Shown: positions 1 through 6,697 of the stretch, one piece after another
How positions within the stretch are numbered: the stretch's first letter is position 1
Layout: each line of letters begins with the position of its first letter
Assembly (NCBI GenBank): GCA_021160485.1
Contig: JAGHCL010000109.1
Location: forward strand, 1 to 24,981
DNA length: 24,981 nt
Direction of reading: 5' to 3'
Origin: Candidatus Desulfofervidaceae bacterium
GTDB taxonomy: Bacteria; Desulfobacterota; Desulfofervidia; Desulfofervidales; Desulfofervidaceae
Program-made: the position numbers and the translations under genes
The notes under the pieces: generated by a model
The model's input: the letters and a program-made list of their open reading frames with translations, nothing else
Database searches by the model: none
Told to the model about the DNA's origin: nothing

Positions 1-789
1 GGGATAGTTAAAATGGTTTACCCCAAATTTAGACTTATCCGCACTAGACATCTATCTACCCCTATTGGCAAAAATCCTTTGAGCCGGCTTATTTATAATA
101 TACTGCCTGATGCTGTTATTACTACAGGGGAGGCCATTAGAGAAAAAATGATAAAATACAACCGATTTAATCCTGATAAAATCATTTCCATTCCTACAGG
201 CGTTGATTTGGAGAGATTTGACCCTAAAAAGGTGCAGCCTGTGTTAAATAAAGGCAGTTTCTTAATTGGTATGGTGTCTGTCCTGCGAAGTTGGAAAGGT
301 CATAAATACTTTATTTCTGCCGTCCCAGAAATTTTAAAGCAAATACCAAAGGCAAAATTTTACATTGTGGGTGATGGACCCCAAAAGGAAAACATCTGGC
401 GGCAGATAGAACAAATGGGATTGGAAAATAAAGTTTTTATGTTGGGTTACAGAAAAGATGTTCCGGAAATTTTGGCATCTCTAAATATAATAGTTCATCC
501 TTCAACTGGACATGAAGGAGTGCCACAAACTATTCTACAGGCATTAGCTATGCAGAAGCCGATTGTTACTACCAATGTGGGTGGTATCCCAGAAGTCATT
601 CAAGATCACTACACGGGAATTTTAATACCCCCCTGTGATTCCCAAGCCATTGCGCAGGCAGTAATTAATCTTTTTAAAAATCCAGTTTTGTCTAAAAAAC
701 TAGGAGAAAATGGAAGAAGGCTGGTGGAAAAGTATTACTCCTTTGAAGCCATGTTGGATAAAGTAGAAAGGGTATATGCGGATGTCTGA
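1..789 (+). CDS. GT-B glycosyltransferase (GT4-like), 5'-truncated by window
   Basis: The frame is open to base 1, so the N-terminal acceptor domain lies outside the window; the ATG at 13 is internal. What remains is the nucleotide-sugar-binding half of a GT-B fold enzyme. Visible hallmarks are the linker 'PTGVD' ending the first domain, 'MVSVLRSWKGHKYF' starting the C-terminal Rossmann domain, 'IVGDGPQ', and the donor site 'HEGVPQTILQALAMQKPIV' followed by 'GGIPEVI'. In the E-x7-E donor motif the second position is Gln (EGVPQTILQ), a variant common in lipopolysaccharide or polysaccharide glycosyltransferases. It probably transfers a sugar during cell-surface glycan synthesis at the cytoplasmic face of the membrane; donor and acceptor cannot be read from the sequence. 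It overlaps prmA by 8 nt and is likely co-transcribed with it. It has no obvious functional tie to the flagellar genes. Confidence 0.88.
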   Translation, partial: GIVKMVYPKFRLIRTRHLSTPIGKNPLSRLIYNILPDAVITTGEAIREKMIKYNRFNPDKIISIPTGVDLERFDPKKVQPVLNKGSFLIGMVSVLRSWKGHKYFISAVPEILKQIPKAKFYIVGDGPQKENIWRQIEQMGLENKVFMLGYRKDVPEILASLNIIVHPSTGHEGVPQTILQALAMQKPIVTTNVGGIPEVIQDHYTGILIPPCDSQAIAQAVINLFKNPVLSKKLGENGRRLVEKYYSFEAMLDKVERVYADV

Positions 790-1627
790 AAATGTTCAAA
801 AATACCTCCAAATTAATATTGACCTTCCTTTACCTTTGCTAGAGGCGACTTATGAGTTTCTCTGGTCGCAGGTAAAGGGGCTAAAGGTAAAGAGGATAGG
901 GCGGAAGTTTGTGCTTTCAGTTTATATATTGTCTGCATCCTGTAATGACTTTTCTCCCAAAATAATCGCTTTTTTACAAACTTTAGCTAAACACCATCGG
1001 GTAAATTGTCCGGCTGTAACGGTAGAAAGGATAGAAAATTCCCAAATGCAGGACTTCATCATTACTCCTGCACCTGCTTCTGAAGTTCTTCCTTTTGGTC
1101 TTCCTGTTCTTCTTAAAAAAGGAAGGGCCTTTGGCACAGGTAAACATCCCTGCACTATTTATTCCCTCCAGGCTTTACAAGATATCTATCAGGGGAAATT
1201 TGAGCTTAATAAGCCTAAGAAGATATTAGATGCTGGTGCCGGGACAGGAATTCTATCTATCGCCGCAGCCCGTTTGGGCGCGGAAAATATCATCGCCGTT
1301 GAAATAGATCCAGAGGCAGCTGCTGAGGCCAAAGAAAACGTCCGTTTAAATCAACTGGGAGATAAAATTCGAGTTTTACCATGCTCGGTAACAGAAATAG
1401 AAGGTAAATTTGATCTTATTTTCGCCAATCTTTATGGGATACTTCTAAAGCAAATGGCAGAGTTTTTTGTAGAACGGCTTTTACCTGGTGGTAGGCTTGT
1501 CCTGGGAGGAATGGTGGTACCGGATGATGAGGTAGTAATTGAGATATTTACTCAACATGGGTTAAAATTTTGTGACCACTACTATGATGAAGAATGGAGC
1601 GTGGCTATGTTGCGACGTGGCCCATAG
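782..1627 (+). CDS. prmA: Ribosomal protein L11 methyltransferase PrmA
   Basis: SAM-dependent methyltransferase that trimethylates ribosomal protein L11 in the cytoplasm. The PrmA-specific loop 'AFGTGKH' lies at about residues 116-122. Class I MTase motif I 'DAGAGTGIL' begins at about residue 150, followed by an acidic strand end 'AVEIDPEA' and motif IV 'FDLIFANLYGILL', which corresponds to the usual D-x-V-x-A-N-I-L. The length (281 aa) is normal for the family, including the N-terminal L11-recognition region. Two ATGs compete, 776 and 782; the AAAGGG at 767-772 is only 3 nt from the first but 9 nt from the second, so 782 is preferred. It overlaps the glycosyltransferase gene by 8 nt. The fold and loop motif make the family assignment strong; the exact protein substrate is inferred from the family. 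Confidence 0.92.
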   Translation: MSENVQKYLQINIDLPLPLLEATYEFLWSQVKGLKVKRIGRKFVLSVYILSASCNDFSPKIIAFLQTLAKHHRVNCPAVTVERIENSQMQDFIITPAPASEVLPFGLPVLLKKGRAFGTGKHPCTIYSLQALQDIYQGKFELNKPKKILDAGAGTGILSIAAARLGAENIIAVEIDPEAAAEAKENVRLNQLGDKIRVLPCSVTEIEGKFDLIFANLYGILLKQMAEFFVERLLPGGRLVLGGMVVPDDEVVIEIFTQHGLKFCDHYYDEEWSVAMLRRGP

Positions 1628-1634
1628 ATGGTAA

Positions 1635-1754
1635 TTACCTGTTTGACATCCAAAGTACAGACAGCTTTCTTTCCACCAATTTGGAAAGGGGCGTCTTGTG
1701 AAGTTTCCTGATGGCCAGTTTAATTCTTTTTTTATTCACAAGTGTAATTTGCAT
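1635..1754 (-). pseudogene. Short ORF resembling a truncated YbeY N-terminus
   Basis: A 39-codon reverse-strand frame starts with ATG at 1754 and ends with TAA at 1637-1635, next to the 3' end of prmA. The translation starts M-Q-I-T-L-V-N-K-K-R-I-K-L, continues with a basic helix-like stretch, and ends K-L-S-V-L-W-M-S-N-R. This follows the pattern of YbeY (rRNA maturation endonuclease) N-termini: a first strand ending in N-(R/K)-(Q/K), a helix, then a strand of the form E-L-S-(V/I)-L-(F/L)-V-(S/D)-(N/D). The rest of YbeY, including its zinc-binding histidines, is absent, since the frame stops and prmA lies beyond it. No good ribosome binding site precedes it. It may be a decayed fragment or a chance ORF. 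The resemblance is from memory of the family pattern and is weak. Confidence 0.25.
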
Positions 1755-1833
1755 TGTCTGCCATATAAGCTTCTGAGGTAAAACAATATTGCACTGACAA
1801 ATGTCAAAATGGTGATTAATAGTTGTGGCAAAA

Positions 1834-1873
1834 CAGTGAGTGGTTAAGTAGATTACACTTAATCACTTGACTG
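1834..1873. repeat. Imperfect hairpin (inverted repeat)
   Basis: Arms AGTGGTTAAGT (1839-1849) and ACTTAATCACT (1857-1867) pair over 11 bp, with one G-U wobble and a 7-nt loop. Beyond a small bulge, CAGT (1834-1837) pairs with ACTG (1870-1873). No U-run follows on either strand, so it is not a standard intrinsic terminator. It may be a 3'-end stabilising structure between the convergent genes or part of an unknown repeat family. Confidence 0.5.
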
Positions 1874-1961
1874 CTATACCAAATTCCTAGCTTCTGGTTT
1901 TTTCTACTCCTAACAATTAACTGGATTCATATTGACTAGATGAATTGAAATTTAAGATTAA

Positions 1962-2501
1962 TCAAACCTTTTTGGGATAACCCATAAGGATAAAAATGAA
2001 GGCAAATATTATAACTTGAATAAACCAGGCAATAAAACATACAGCCACGGCTCTCCTCGTGCTGGTATAATCAAGGGCCTGCTTGATAGCAATAATCATT
2101 GCTATAATCATCCCAATAGTAGCAGCAATGAAGACCGGTATTCTTATGCCAGGGAAAATACCCAATATGCGGATAAGACCAGGAGCGCTGGCAAATCCCA
2201 ATACCCGCAGAAGCTCTTTGGGATCAGAGCGAGTCTGAGACTCGGGAAGAATTTTTGTCCCAATCCAGTAAGTTAAATAGGCCCAGATAAACCAGCTTGT
2301 TAAGGCCAAAATCACGCCTGCTACTAAAATACCTATTCCCTGCGTGGGGCTACCTAAACCTGCTGCCAGACTGGAGAGGATAACCACGCCTAAAGCCTGT
2401 CCTAGGGCTTCCTTATCGGCCTCTACTTCTTCATAAAGACTAGTGTCAAGTATCATTGCCCTTAGAATGCGGTTAGCAAACTGCTCCACTTTTTCCCTCA
2501 C
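1962..2501 (-). CDS. YIP1-like multipass membrane protein
   Basis: 179-aa integral membrane protein on the reverse strand, convergent with prmA and divergent from the flagellar operon. A short soluble N-terminus contains 'RAMILDTSLYEEVEADKEAL'. About five hydrophobic segments follow (roughly residues 36-52, 54-82, 99-118, 124-143 and 151-174). The arrangement of an N-terminal 'A...DP/DT..YE' stretch, Gly-rich helices and a central 'LLRVLGFASAPGL' loop matches the YIP1 family, in which a 'GY..AP' loop follows the second helix pair. Bacterial members have no settled function. The start used is GTG (2501-2499); a weak AAGGAAAG lies 13 nt upstream, a long spacing, so the start is uncertain. There is no evident link to motility beyond adjacency. 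Confidence 0.75.
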   Translation of the reverse strand: MREKVEQFANRILRAMILDTSLYEEVEADKEALGQALGVVILSSLAAGLGSPTQGIGILVAGVILALTSWFIWAYLTYWIGTKILPESQTRSDPKELLRVLGFASAPGLIRILGIFPGIRIPVFIAATIGMIIAMIIAIKQALDYTSTRRAVAVCFIAWFIQVIIFAFIFILMGYPKKV

Positions 2502-2601
2502 TGAATGTGATATTCTTTCCTTAACATAATTGCAAAATCAAGGCAACGCCTTTACGCTTTGAGATACTTCTGCAATTTTGCTTTTTTAAGTTCCTCATTT
2601 T

Positions 2602-2616
2602 GTGACATAAAAGCAC
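2602..2616. promoter_or_regulatory. Candidate activator-binding dyad (distal), GTG-N9-CAC
   Basis: GTGACATAAAAGCAC fits a degenerate dyad GTGNY-N5-RNCAC shared with 2677-2691 and 23829-23843. Its centre is about 172 bp upstream of the predicted sigma-54 start at 2781 and 75 bp (about seven helical turns) from the proximal copy. It is proposed as a binding site for an NtrC-family (FleQ/FlrC/FlgR-like) activator. The assignment is inference. Confidence 0.35.
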
Positions 2617-2625
2617 AATTTATTT

Positions 2626-2647
2626 AGCCCTTAATGGGGCTCTTTTT
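2626..2647 (+). terminator. Intrinsic-terminator-like hairpin upstream of flagellar operon
   Basis: A 5-bp GC-rich stem AGCCC (2626-2630) / GGGCT (2637-2641) with a 6-nt loop is followed by CTTTTT (2642-2647), readable on the + strand. No + strand gene lies directly upstream (the nearest is prmA, 1 kb away), so its use may be to insulate the flagellar promoter from read-through. Confidence 0.45.
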
Positions 2648-2676
2648 GCCATTTTTTGCCCTTTACGATTTTATTT

Positions 2677-2691
2677 GTGCTTTTACGGCAC
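2677..2691. promoter_or_regulatory. Candidate activator-binding dyad (proximal), GTG-N9-CAC
   Basis: GTGCTTTTACGGCAC is a near-dyad (GTGCY-N5-GGCAC) centred about 97 bp upstream of the predicted start of transcription at 2781. The comparable motif before flgB sits about 106 bp upstream of its predicted start. Matching position and sequence before two independent sigma-54 promoters supports an upstream activator site. The identity of the activator is inference. Confidence 0.45.
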
Positions 2692-2754
2692 ATTGAAAAC
2701 CCTTGAACACAGTTCCCTTTTTTAAAAGTATTCAATTATACAGAGGTTACGTAT

Positions 2755-2770
2755 TGGCATATAACTTGCT
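2755..2770 (+). promoter_or_regulatory. Sigma-54 promoter of the TPR-fliE...fliA operon
   Basis: TGGCATATAACTTGCT matches the sigma-54 -24/-12 consensus (TGGCAC-N5-TTGCW): GG at 2756-2757, exactly 10 nt, then GC at 2768-2769. It is nearly identical to the element before flgB (12 of 16 positions, including both core blocks). The predicted start of transcription is about 2781. This falls only about 6 nt before the best-supported ATG (2787) and downstream of its GGAGG, a conflict discussed under findings. Confidence 0.75.
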
Positions 2771-2786
2771 CTGGAGGTTAGACGTG

Positions 2787-4820
2787 ATGGAGAGGCGTGG
2801 GCTGTGTTTAGGTTTTAAACGGATGTTCATTTTGGGAAGCTTAATGATTCACATAGTAGCCTTTTATCCTCATGTGACTTTAGGAACTGAGGCGAAACCT
2901 GTTCCCGAACTTTTTAAAGAGGCTCTCCAAGCCTTTCAAAGTGGTAATTACAAAGAAGCTAGCTTAAAATTAAAGGCCTTTTTAAAGAAATATTCTTATA
3001 ATCCACTTGTTAAGAGAGCCATTTTCCTCTTAGGGGATTGCTATTATTATCTAGATGAATATGAAAAGGCAATAAAAACCTATCAACAGGCCCTCCAAAG
3101 TTATCCTCTTTATTCAGAAGCCCCCAAAGCAACATTGTTTCTAGGGCGGGCTTACAAAAAATTGGGCAGTCTTACTGAGGCAGATAGAGTTTTTCAGAAG
3201 GGTATTAAAGGTTATCCAGGGAATAAATATATCAATGAATTTTACTACGAGCGCGGATTAATAGCCTATGAGTTTAGGGAGCTCGAAAAGGCAATTGGTC
3301 TTTTGGGAAAGGCCCTGGAAAATTGTAAAGATGCTCATCTTTACATAAAGATATGTTTTGCTTTAGGTGATGCCTATACAGCTTTAAGCAACTATATAGC
3401 TGCACGTAATTTTTATCAAGAAGCCTTTAAGAAAAGGGTTTCCCCCTACGTGTATTTAAGAAGCCATCCCATAACTTACTTTAATGTAGCTGAAATGTTT
3501 TTAAATAACAGGGAATATATCAAAGCCGTCCGAGCCTATTTAGAAATAGCATCTCTTTATCCTCAAGCCGCTTTTGCTCCCAAGGCCTTAATAAAAGCAG
3601 GAGATACGTGTTTAAAGATGGAAGAATACCAAAAGGCACTGAAGATTTATGGTAAAGTCATCCGTTTATATCCAGAGACCAATGAGGCCTTAATCAGTAA
3701 ATTTAGGATGGCTGATTTGGGAATAGAAAAACCTGGATTAAAAGTCCCTCTGGTATCTTATTATGAAGCTTATCGGCATCCCTGGGATACTTATCAAGAA
3801 TTAGCGAAATCATCATTACCTGAGCTGGCAGAGTTGGCTCATTTCCGGATGGCTGAATTGCTCTTTAAACAGAATAAGTTTGGTGAAACTATCAAGGTTT
3901 TAAAAGAGTACCTTACCCTTTTCCCTAGTGGTAAATTAAGGGAACACTGTTTAAATTTACTGGAAGAAACTGTATTGTTGTGGATTGATCAACTTTACAA
4001 ATCTCAGCAATATCTAGCTATTCTAAAGATTTTTTTGCAAAACGCAGATTATTTAAAACATAAGGGCGAAGTGTTGTTAAGTAAAATAGCGAATGCTTAT
4101 TACCAGGTGGGTTTATATGAAGAGGCATTGAATACCTATCAGAGTCTTCCTTTAGATCCAGAGAATGTATTAAAAATTGCCCAGCTTTATTACCTTGTGG
4201 GTTCCTATCCCGATGCCGAACACTTACTGGAGGGTTACTTACAGACCTCTAGTGATGCTGGGCAGAGGTGTGAAATCTCTCAGTTACTGGCAGAAACTTG
4301 CTATAAAGAAAAAAAATTCTCCAAGGCGTTAGTTTACTATCTTGGTTTCCTAGATCAGTGTCACCCTGCAGCATCTTGTTTGTTGTATGTAAAAATTGCT
4401 GACTGTTATGCCCACACAAAGGCTTGGGATAATGCAATTTCTTTCCTTAAGAAAGTTATGTTTGAAAAAAACAGTACAGGTCATGTAGATAAAAATCTGG
4501 CAAAAAGAACGCATATTTTGCTTGGAGATTGCTATTATCATAAACAAAATTTTGAAGAGGCACTAGAAAACTTCAATCAGGCCTTATTTTACGTTGTTGA
4601 CCAAGACGAAATCAACTTTGTTTTATATCGAATAGGTGATTGTTATAAGCACCTAGATTTAATAGCAAAGGCAGCTTCAACTTATCAAAAGATTAAGAAA
4701 CAAGATACATTTTGGCAGGCTTTGGTTAGATTTTCTTTGGACAATCTTTCTTGGGGAAAAAAGAATAAAAGATATATTAGCCTTTTTATGCCAGCATCGT
4801 TAAATGGAGGAGAGAGATGA
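2787..4820 (+). CDS. Exported TPR-repeat protein, first gene of flagellar operon
   Basis: 677-aa protein built almost entirely of tetratricopeptide repeats. Repeated helix pairs such as 'LLGDCYYYLDEYEKAIKTYQ', 'ALGDAYTALSNYIAARNFYQ' and 'LLGDCYYHKQNFEEALENFN' show the W/L-G-Y-A-A-P pattern. A basic N-terminus (RR..KR) followed by a hydrophobic stretch at about residues 13-30 looks like a Sec signal peptide or anchor, so the repeats probably lie in the periplasm. Start choice: GGAGG at 2773-2777 is 9 nt before ATG 2787. An upstream TTG at 2703 is rejected because the sigma-54 promoter would fall inside the gene; ATG 2823 is the main alternative. It overlaps fliE by 4 nt (ATGA), so it is translationally tied to it. 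Its function is not recognised; operon position suggests a motor- or assembly-related scaffold. Confidence 0.85.
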   Translation: MERRGLCLGFKRMFILGSLMIHIVAFYPHVTLGTEAKPVPELFKEALQAFQSGNYKEASLKLKAFLKKYSYNPLVKRAIFLLGDCYYYLDEYEKAIKTYQQALQSYPLYSEAPKATLFLGRAYKKLGSLTEADRVFQKGIKGYPGNKYINEFYYERGLIAYEFRELEKAIGLLGKALENCKDAHLYIKICFALGDAYTALSNYIAARNFYQEAFKKRVSPYVYLRSHPITYFNVAEMFLNNREYIKAVRAYLEIASLYPQAAFAPKALIKAGDTCLKMEEYQKALKIYGKVIRLYPETNEALISKFRMADLGIEKPGLKVPLVSYYEAYRHPWDTYQELAKSSLPELAELAHFRMAELLFKQNKFGETIKVLKEYLTLFPSGKLREHCLNLLEETVLLWIDQLYKSQQYLAILKIFLQNADYLKHKGEVLLSKIANAYYQVGLYEEALNTYQSLPLDPENVLKIAQLYYLVGSYPDAEHLLEGYLQTSSDAGQRCEISQLLAETCYKEKKFSKALVYYLGFLDQCHPAASCLLYVKIADCYAHTKAWDNAISFLKKVMFEKNSTGHVDKNLAKRTHILLGDCYYHKQNFEEALENFNQALFYVVDQDEINFVLYRIGDCYKHLDLIAKAASTYQKIKKQDTFWQALVRFSLDNLSWGKKNKRYISLFMPASLNGGER

Positions 4821-5110
4821 TAGACAAGATAGAACTCACTCCGGCAAGTTTAACCGGTGAGATAAAAAAAACAGGTTCTGCAGACTCTTATCAGTCTTTT
4901 GGGGAGTTATTAAAGAATTACATTAAAGAGGTAGATGCACAGCAAAAGATAGCAGATGAAACCATAAATAAGTTTATTGCCGGCGAGGTGCCAGATGTGC
5001 ATCAAGTAATGATTGCTTTAGAAAAAGCCGAATTGTCCTTGCAATTGACGATACAGATAAAAAACAAATTGGTGGAAGCTTACCAAGAAATCATGAGGAT
5101 GCAGGTATAA
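4817..5110 (+). CDS. fliE: Flagellar hook-basal body protein FliE
   Basis: 97-aa MS-ring/rod adaptor, exported by the flagellar type III system and located at the junction of FliF and the proximal rod. The FliE family pattern is visible: 'SFGELLKNYIKEVDAQQKIADE' followed by 'FIAGEVPDVHQVMIALEKAELSLQLTIQIKNKLVEAYQEIMRMQV', with the conserved 'G..(D/V)(V/L)H.VM.A..KA..S..L....RNK(L/V)..AY.EI..M..'. The length is normal. A strong GGAGGAGAG lies in the upstream TPR gene. Unusually, fliE heads fliF here rather than following flgC, the more common flgB-flgC-fliE order; flgBC form a separate unit 19 kb downstream. Confidence 0.95.
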   Translation: MIDKIELTPASLTGEIKKTGSADSYQSFGELLKNYIKEVDAQQKIADETINKFIAGEVPDVHQVMIALEKAELSLQLTIQIKNKLVEAYQEIMRMQV

Positions 5111-5113
5111 GCC

Positions 5114-6697
5114 ATGGATTTGAAACAGTTAGGTTTGGTTGGTAATAAAATAAAGAACCTTTCCCTTGGCCAAAAAATAGCATTAGGTATTATTCTTATC
5201 CTGTTTTTAAGCAGTGTGGTTGTAAGTTTACTCTGGTTACATGCCCCACGGTATCAATTGCTATATGGCAATTTGAATCCTGAAGATGCTGGAGCTGTTA
5301 TCAATAAACTCAAAGAAATACATGTTTCTTATCAATTAAAAAATGGTGGAAGAGATATCTACGTTCCCCAGGATAAAGTATACGAAACACGCTTACAGTT
5401 AGCCAGTGAAGGCTTACCAAAGGGGGGTCAGATTGGATTTGAGATATTTGACCGCAATACCTTAGGGATTACAGACTTTGTTCAGAAGTTAAATTACCAA
5501 CGTGCCCTTCAAGGAGAGCTTGCCAGAACCATTTCCAGTCTTACTGAAATCAAGTGGGCTCGGGTGCATATTGTAATGCCCAAAGAGTCTCTGTTTACTG
5601 AAGAAGCAAAAAAACCATCGGCTTCTGTATTACTTAAATTAAATCCCAATCAAATTCTGCCTGAGTCTCAAATCCGAGCCATTACCTATTTGGTTGCCTC
5701 TAGTGTGCCTGAGCTACATCCTGAAGATGTAGTGGTGGTAGATACCAATGGACACATGCTCGCCGGAGGGAAAAAAGGAGTTGCTTCTGGAGAGTGGGTG
5801 GGAGAGAAGTTAAAGATTCAGCATCAGCTGGAAACCCAATTAGAACAAAAGGTGAGAGAACTTTTAGAAAGAGCAGTGGGACCGGGAAAGGCAATTGCTA
5901 AAGTGTCTGTTGAAATGGATTTTTCGCAGATTGAAAAGACCCAAGAGCTTTATGATCCAGATCAGGTGGTGGTGCGGAGTGAGCAACAAAGTGAAGAAAA
6001 TGCCATTGGTAGCGAAACCACACCAATAGGCGTTCCGGGTGTTTTTTCCAATTTGCCTCAAACTCAGAAACAAGCTCAGAATACAGTTAATACATCACCA
6101 TACCAACAAAAGAAGATAAATAAAGTGATTAACTATGAAATTAGTAAAACTGTTCAACATATTACAGACCCGATGGGAAAGATAAAGAGGATTTCTGTAG
6201 CCGTATTGGTAGATGGAATTCATAAAGGCGATAAATATATCCCCAGATCAGAAGAGGAAATGGCCAAACTGAAGGCGATTGTAGAGAAGGCGGTTGGTTT
6301 TTCCAAAGCAAGAGGTGACCAGATAGAGGTAGTTAATGTGCCCTTTGATCAAAGTTTTGTGAAAGAAGAACTTCAAATGGAAGACACAGCCGCAAAATTA
6401 GAAAAACAACGCCTGTGGTACCGAGTGATTGTTTTTGCTTTTAAGGGGTTAGTTTTACTTGTCTTAGTTTTTGTTTTGTCTCGCTTATTGAAGAATTTAT
6501 TGAAACCGGTGCAAGGACTGCCTTCATCTCAAGAGTTACCTCAGCCCTTAAGGGAGTTAGAGGCAAAAATGGGGGCTTTGCCTAAGACCGAAGATATAGA
6601 GATGCTACGTGAGGAATTGAGGCGCATAGCCCAAAAAGAGCCTGCACGAATTGCCCAAGTAGCTCAAAATTGGTTAAAGGAGAGTAGAGAGAAATGA
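5114..6697 (+). CDS. fliF: Flagellar MS-ring protein FliF
   Basis: 527-aa integral membrane protein forming the MS ring, the base on which the rod, export gate and C-ring are built. An N-terminal transmembrane helix (about residues 21-42) is followed by the YscJ/FliF ring-building motif region ('LLYGNLNPEDAGAVINKLKE', 'YQRALQGELARTISSLTEI', 'ARVHIVMPKESLFT'). The less conserved RBM3 region follows, then a second transmembrane helix (about 437-459) and a cytoplasmic tail. The tail ends with 'EPARIAQVAQNWLKE', matching the FliG-binding C-terminal motif. Length is in the usual range. The start is ATG 5114 with a weak AGGT upstream. The gene lies 3 nt after fliE and overlaps fliG by 4 nt (ATGA). 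Confidence 0.97.
   Translation: MDLKQLGLVGNKIKNLSLGQKIALGIILILFLSSVVVSLLWLHAPRYQLLYGNLNPEDAGAVINKLKEIHVSYQLKNGGRDIYVPQDKVYETRLQLASEGLPKGGQIGFEIFDRNTLGITDFVQKLNYQRALQGELARTISSLTEIKWARVHIVMPKESLFTEEAKKPSASVLLKLNPNQILPESQIRAITYLVASSVPELHPEDVVVVDTNGHMLAGGKKGVASGEWVGEKLKIQHQLETQLEQKVRELLERAVGPGKAIAKVSVEMDFSQIEKTQELYDPDQVVVRSEQQSEENAIGSETTPIGVPGVFSNLPQTQKQAQNTVNTSPYQQKKINKVINYEISKTVQHITDPMGKIKRISVAVLVDGIHKGDKYIPRSEEEMAKLKAIVEKAVGFSKARGDQIEVVNVPFDQSFVKEELQMEDTAAKLEKQRLWYRVIVFAFKGLVLLVLVFVLSRLLKNLLKPVQGLPSSQELPQPLRELEAKMGALPKTEDIEMLREELRRIAQKEPARIAQVAQNWLKESREK

Larger units (their letters stand above)
1628..1961. other. Intergenic gap between prmA and the YIP1-like gene
   Basis: This 334-bp gap lies between two convergent genes, so both should terminate here. 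It contains a short reverse-strand ORF (1635-1754) and an imperfect hairpin (1834-1873), described separately. No tRNA, CRISPR repeat or clear promoter was recognised. A T6 run occurs near 1900 but is not directly preceded by a stem, so no classical intrinsic terminator for prmA is evident. Confidence 0.6.
2602..2691. repeat. 17-bp inverted repeat with 56-bp spacer
   Basis: The left arm is 2602-2618 (GTGACATAAAAGCACAA). The right arm, 2675-2691, has reverse complement GTGCCGTAAAAGCACAA. They match at 15 of 17 positions, including 11 in a row. The arms enclose a smaller terminator-like hairpin and a T-rich segment with a near-tandem TTTTTGCC repeat. The element lies 64 bp upstream of the sigma-54 promoter at 2755. 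It could be a paired operator, a large cruciform or RNA structure, or a small MITE-like element, though no target-site duplication is visible at its ends. Confidence 0.6.

Noticed and set aside
922..1155. 77-aa reverse frame opposite prmA
   Set aside because: Antisense to well-conserved prmA sequence with no recognisable product.
2016..2276. 86-aa + strand frame
   Set aside because: It lies wholly opposite the YIP1-like gene, has polar low-complexity content and no ribosome binding site; a shadow.
2529..2581. Short inverted repeat GCAAAAT...ATTTTGC and AAGGC-AAC-GCCTT hairpin
   Set aside because: Arms of 5-7 bp in AT-rich DNA are expected by chance; nothing ties them to a function.
2703..2786. 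TTG start at 2703 extending the TPR protein by 28 residues
   Set aside because: The sigma-54 promoter (2755-2770) lies inside this extension, the extra residues have no ribosome binding site, and they would precede the signal peptide.
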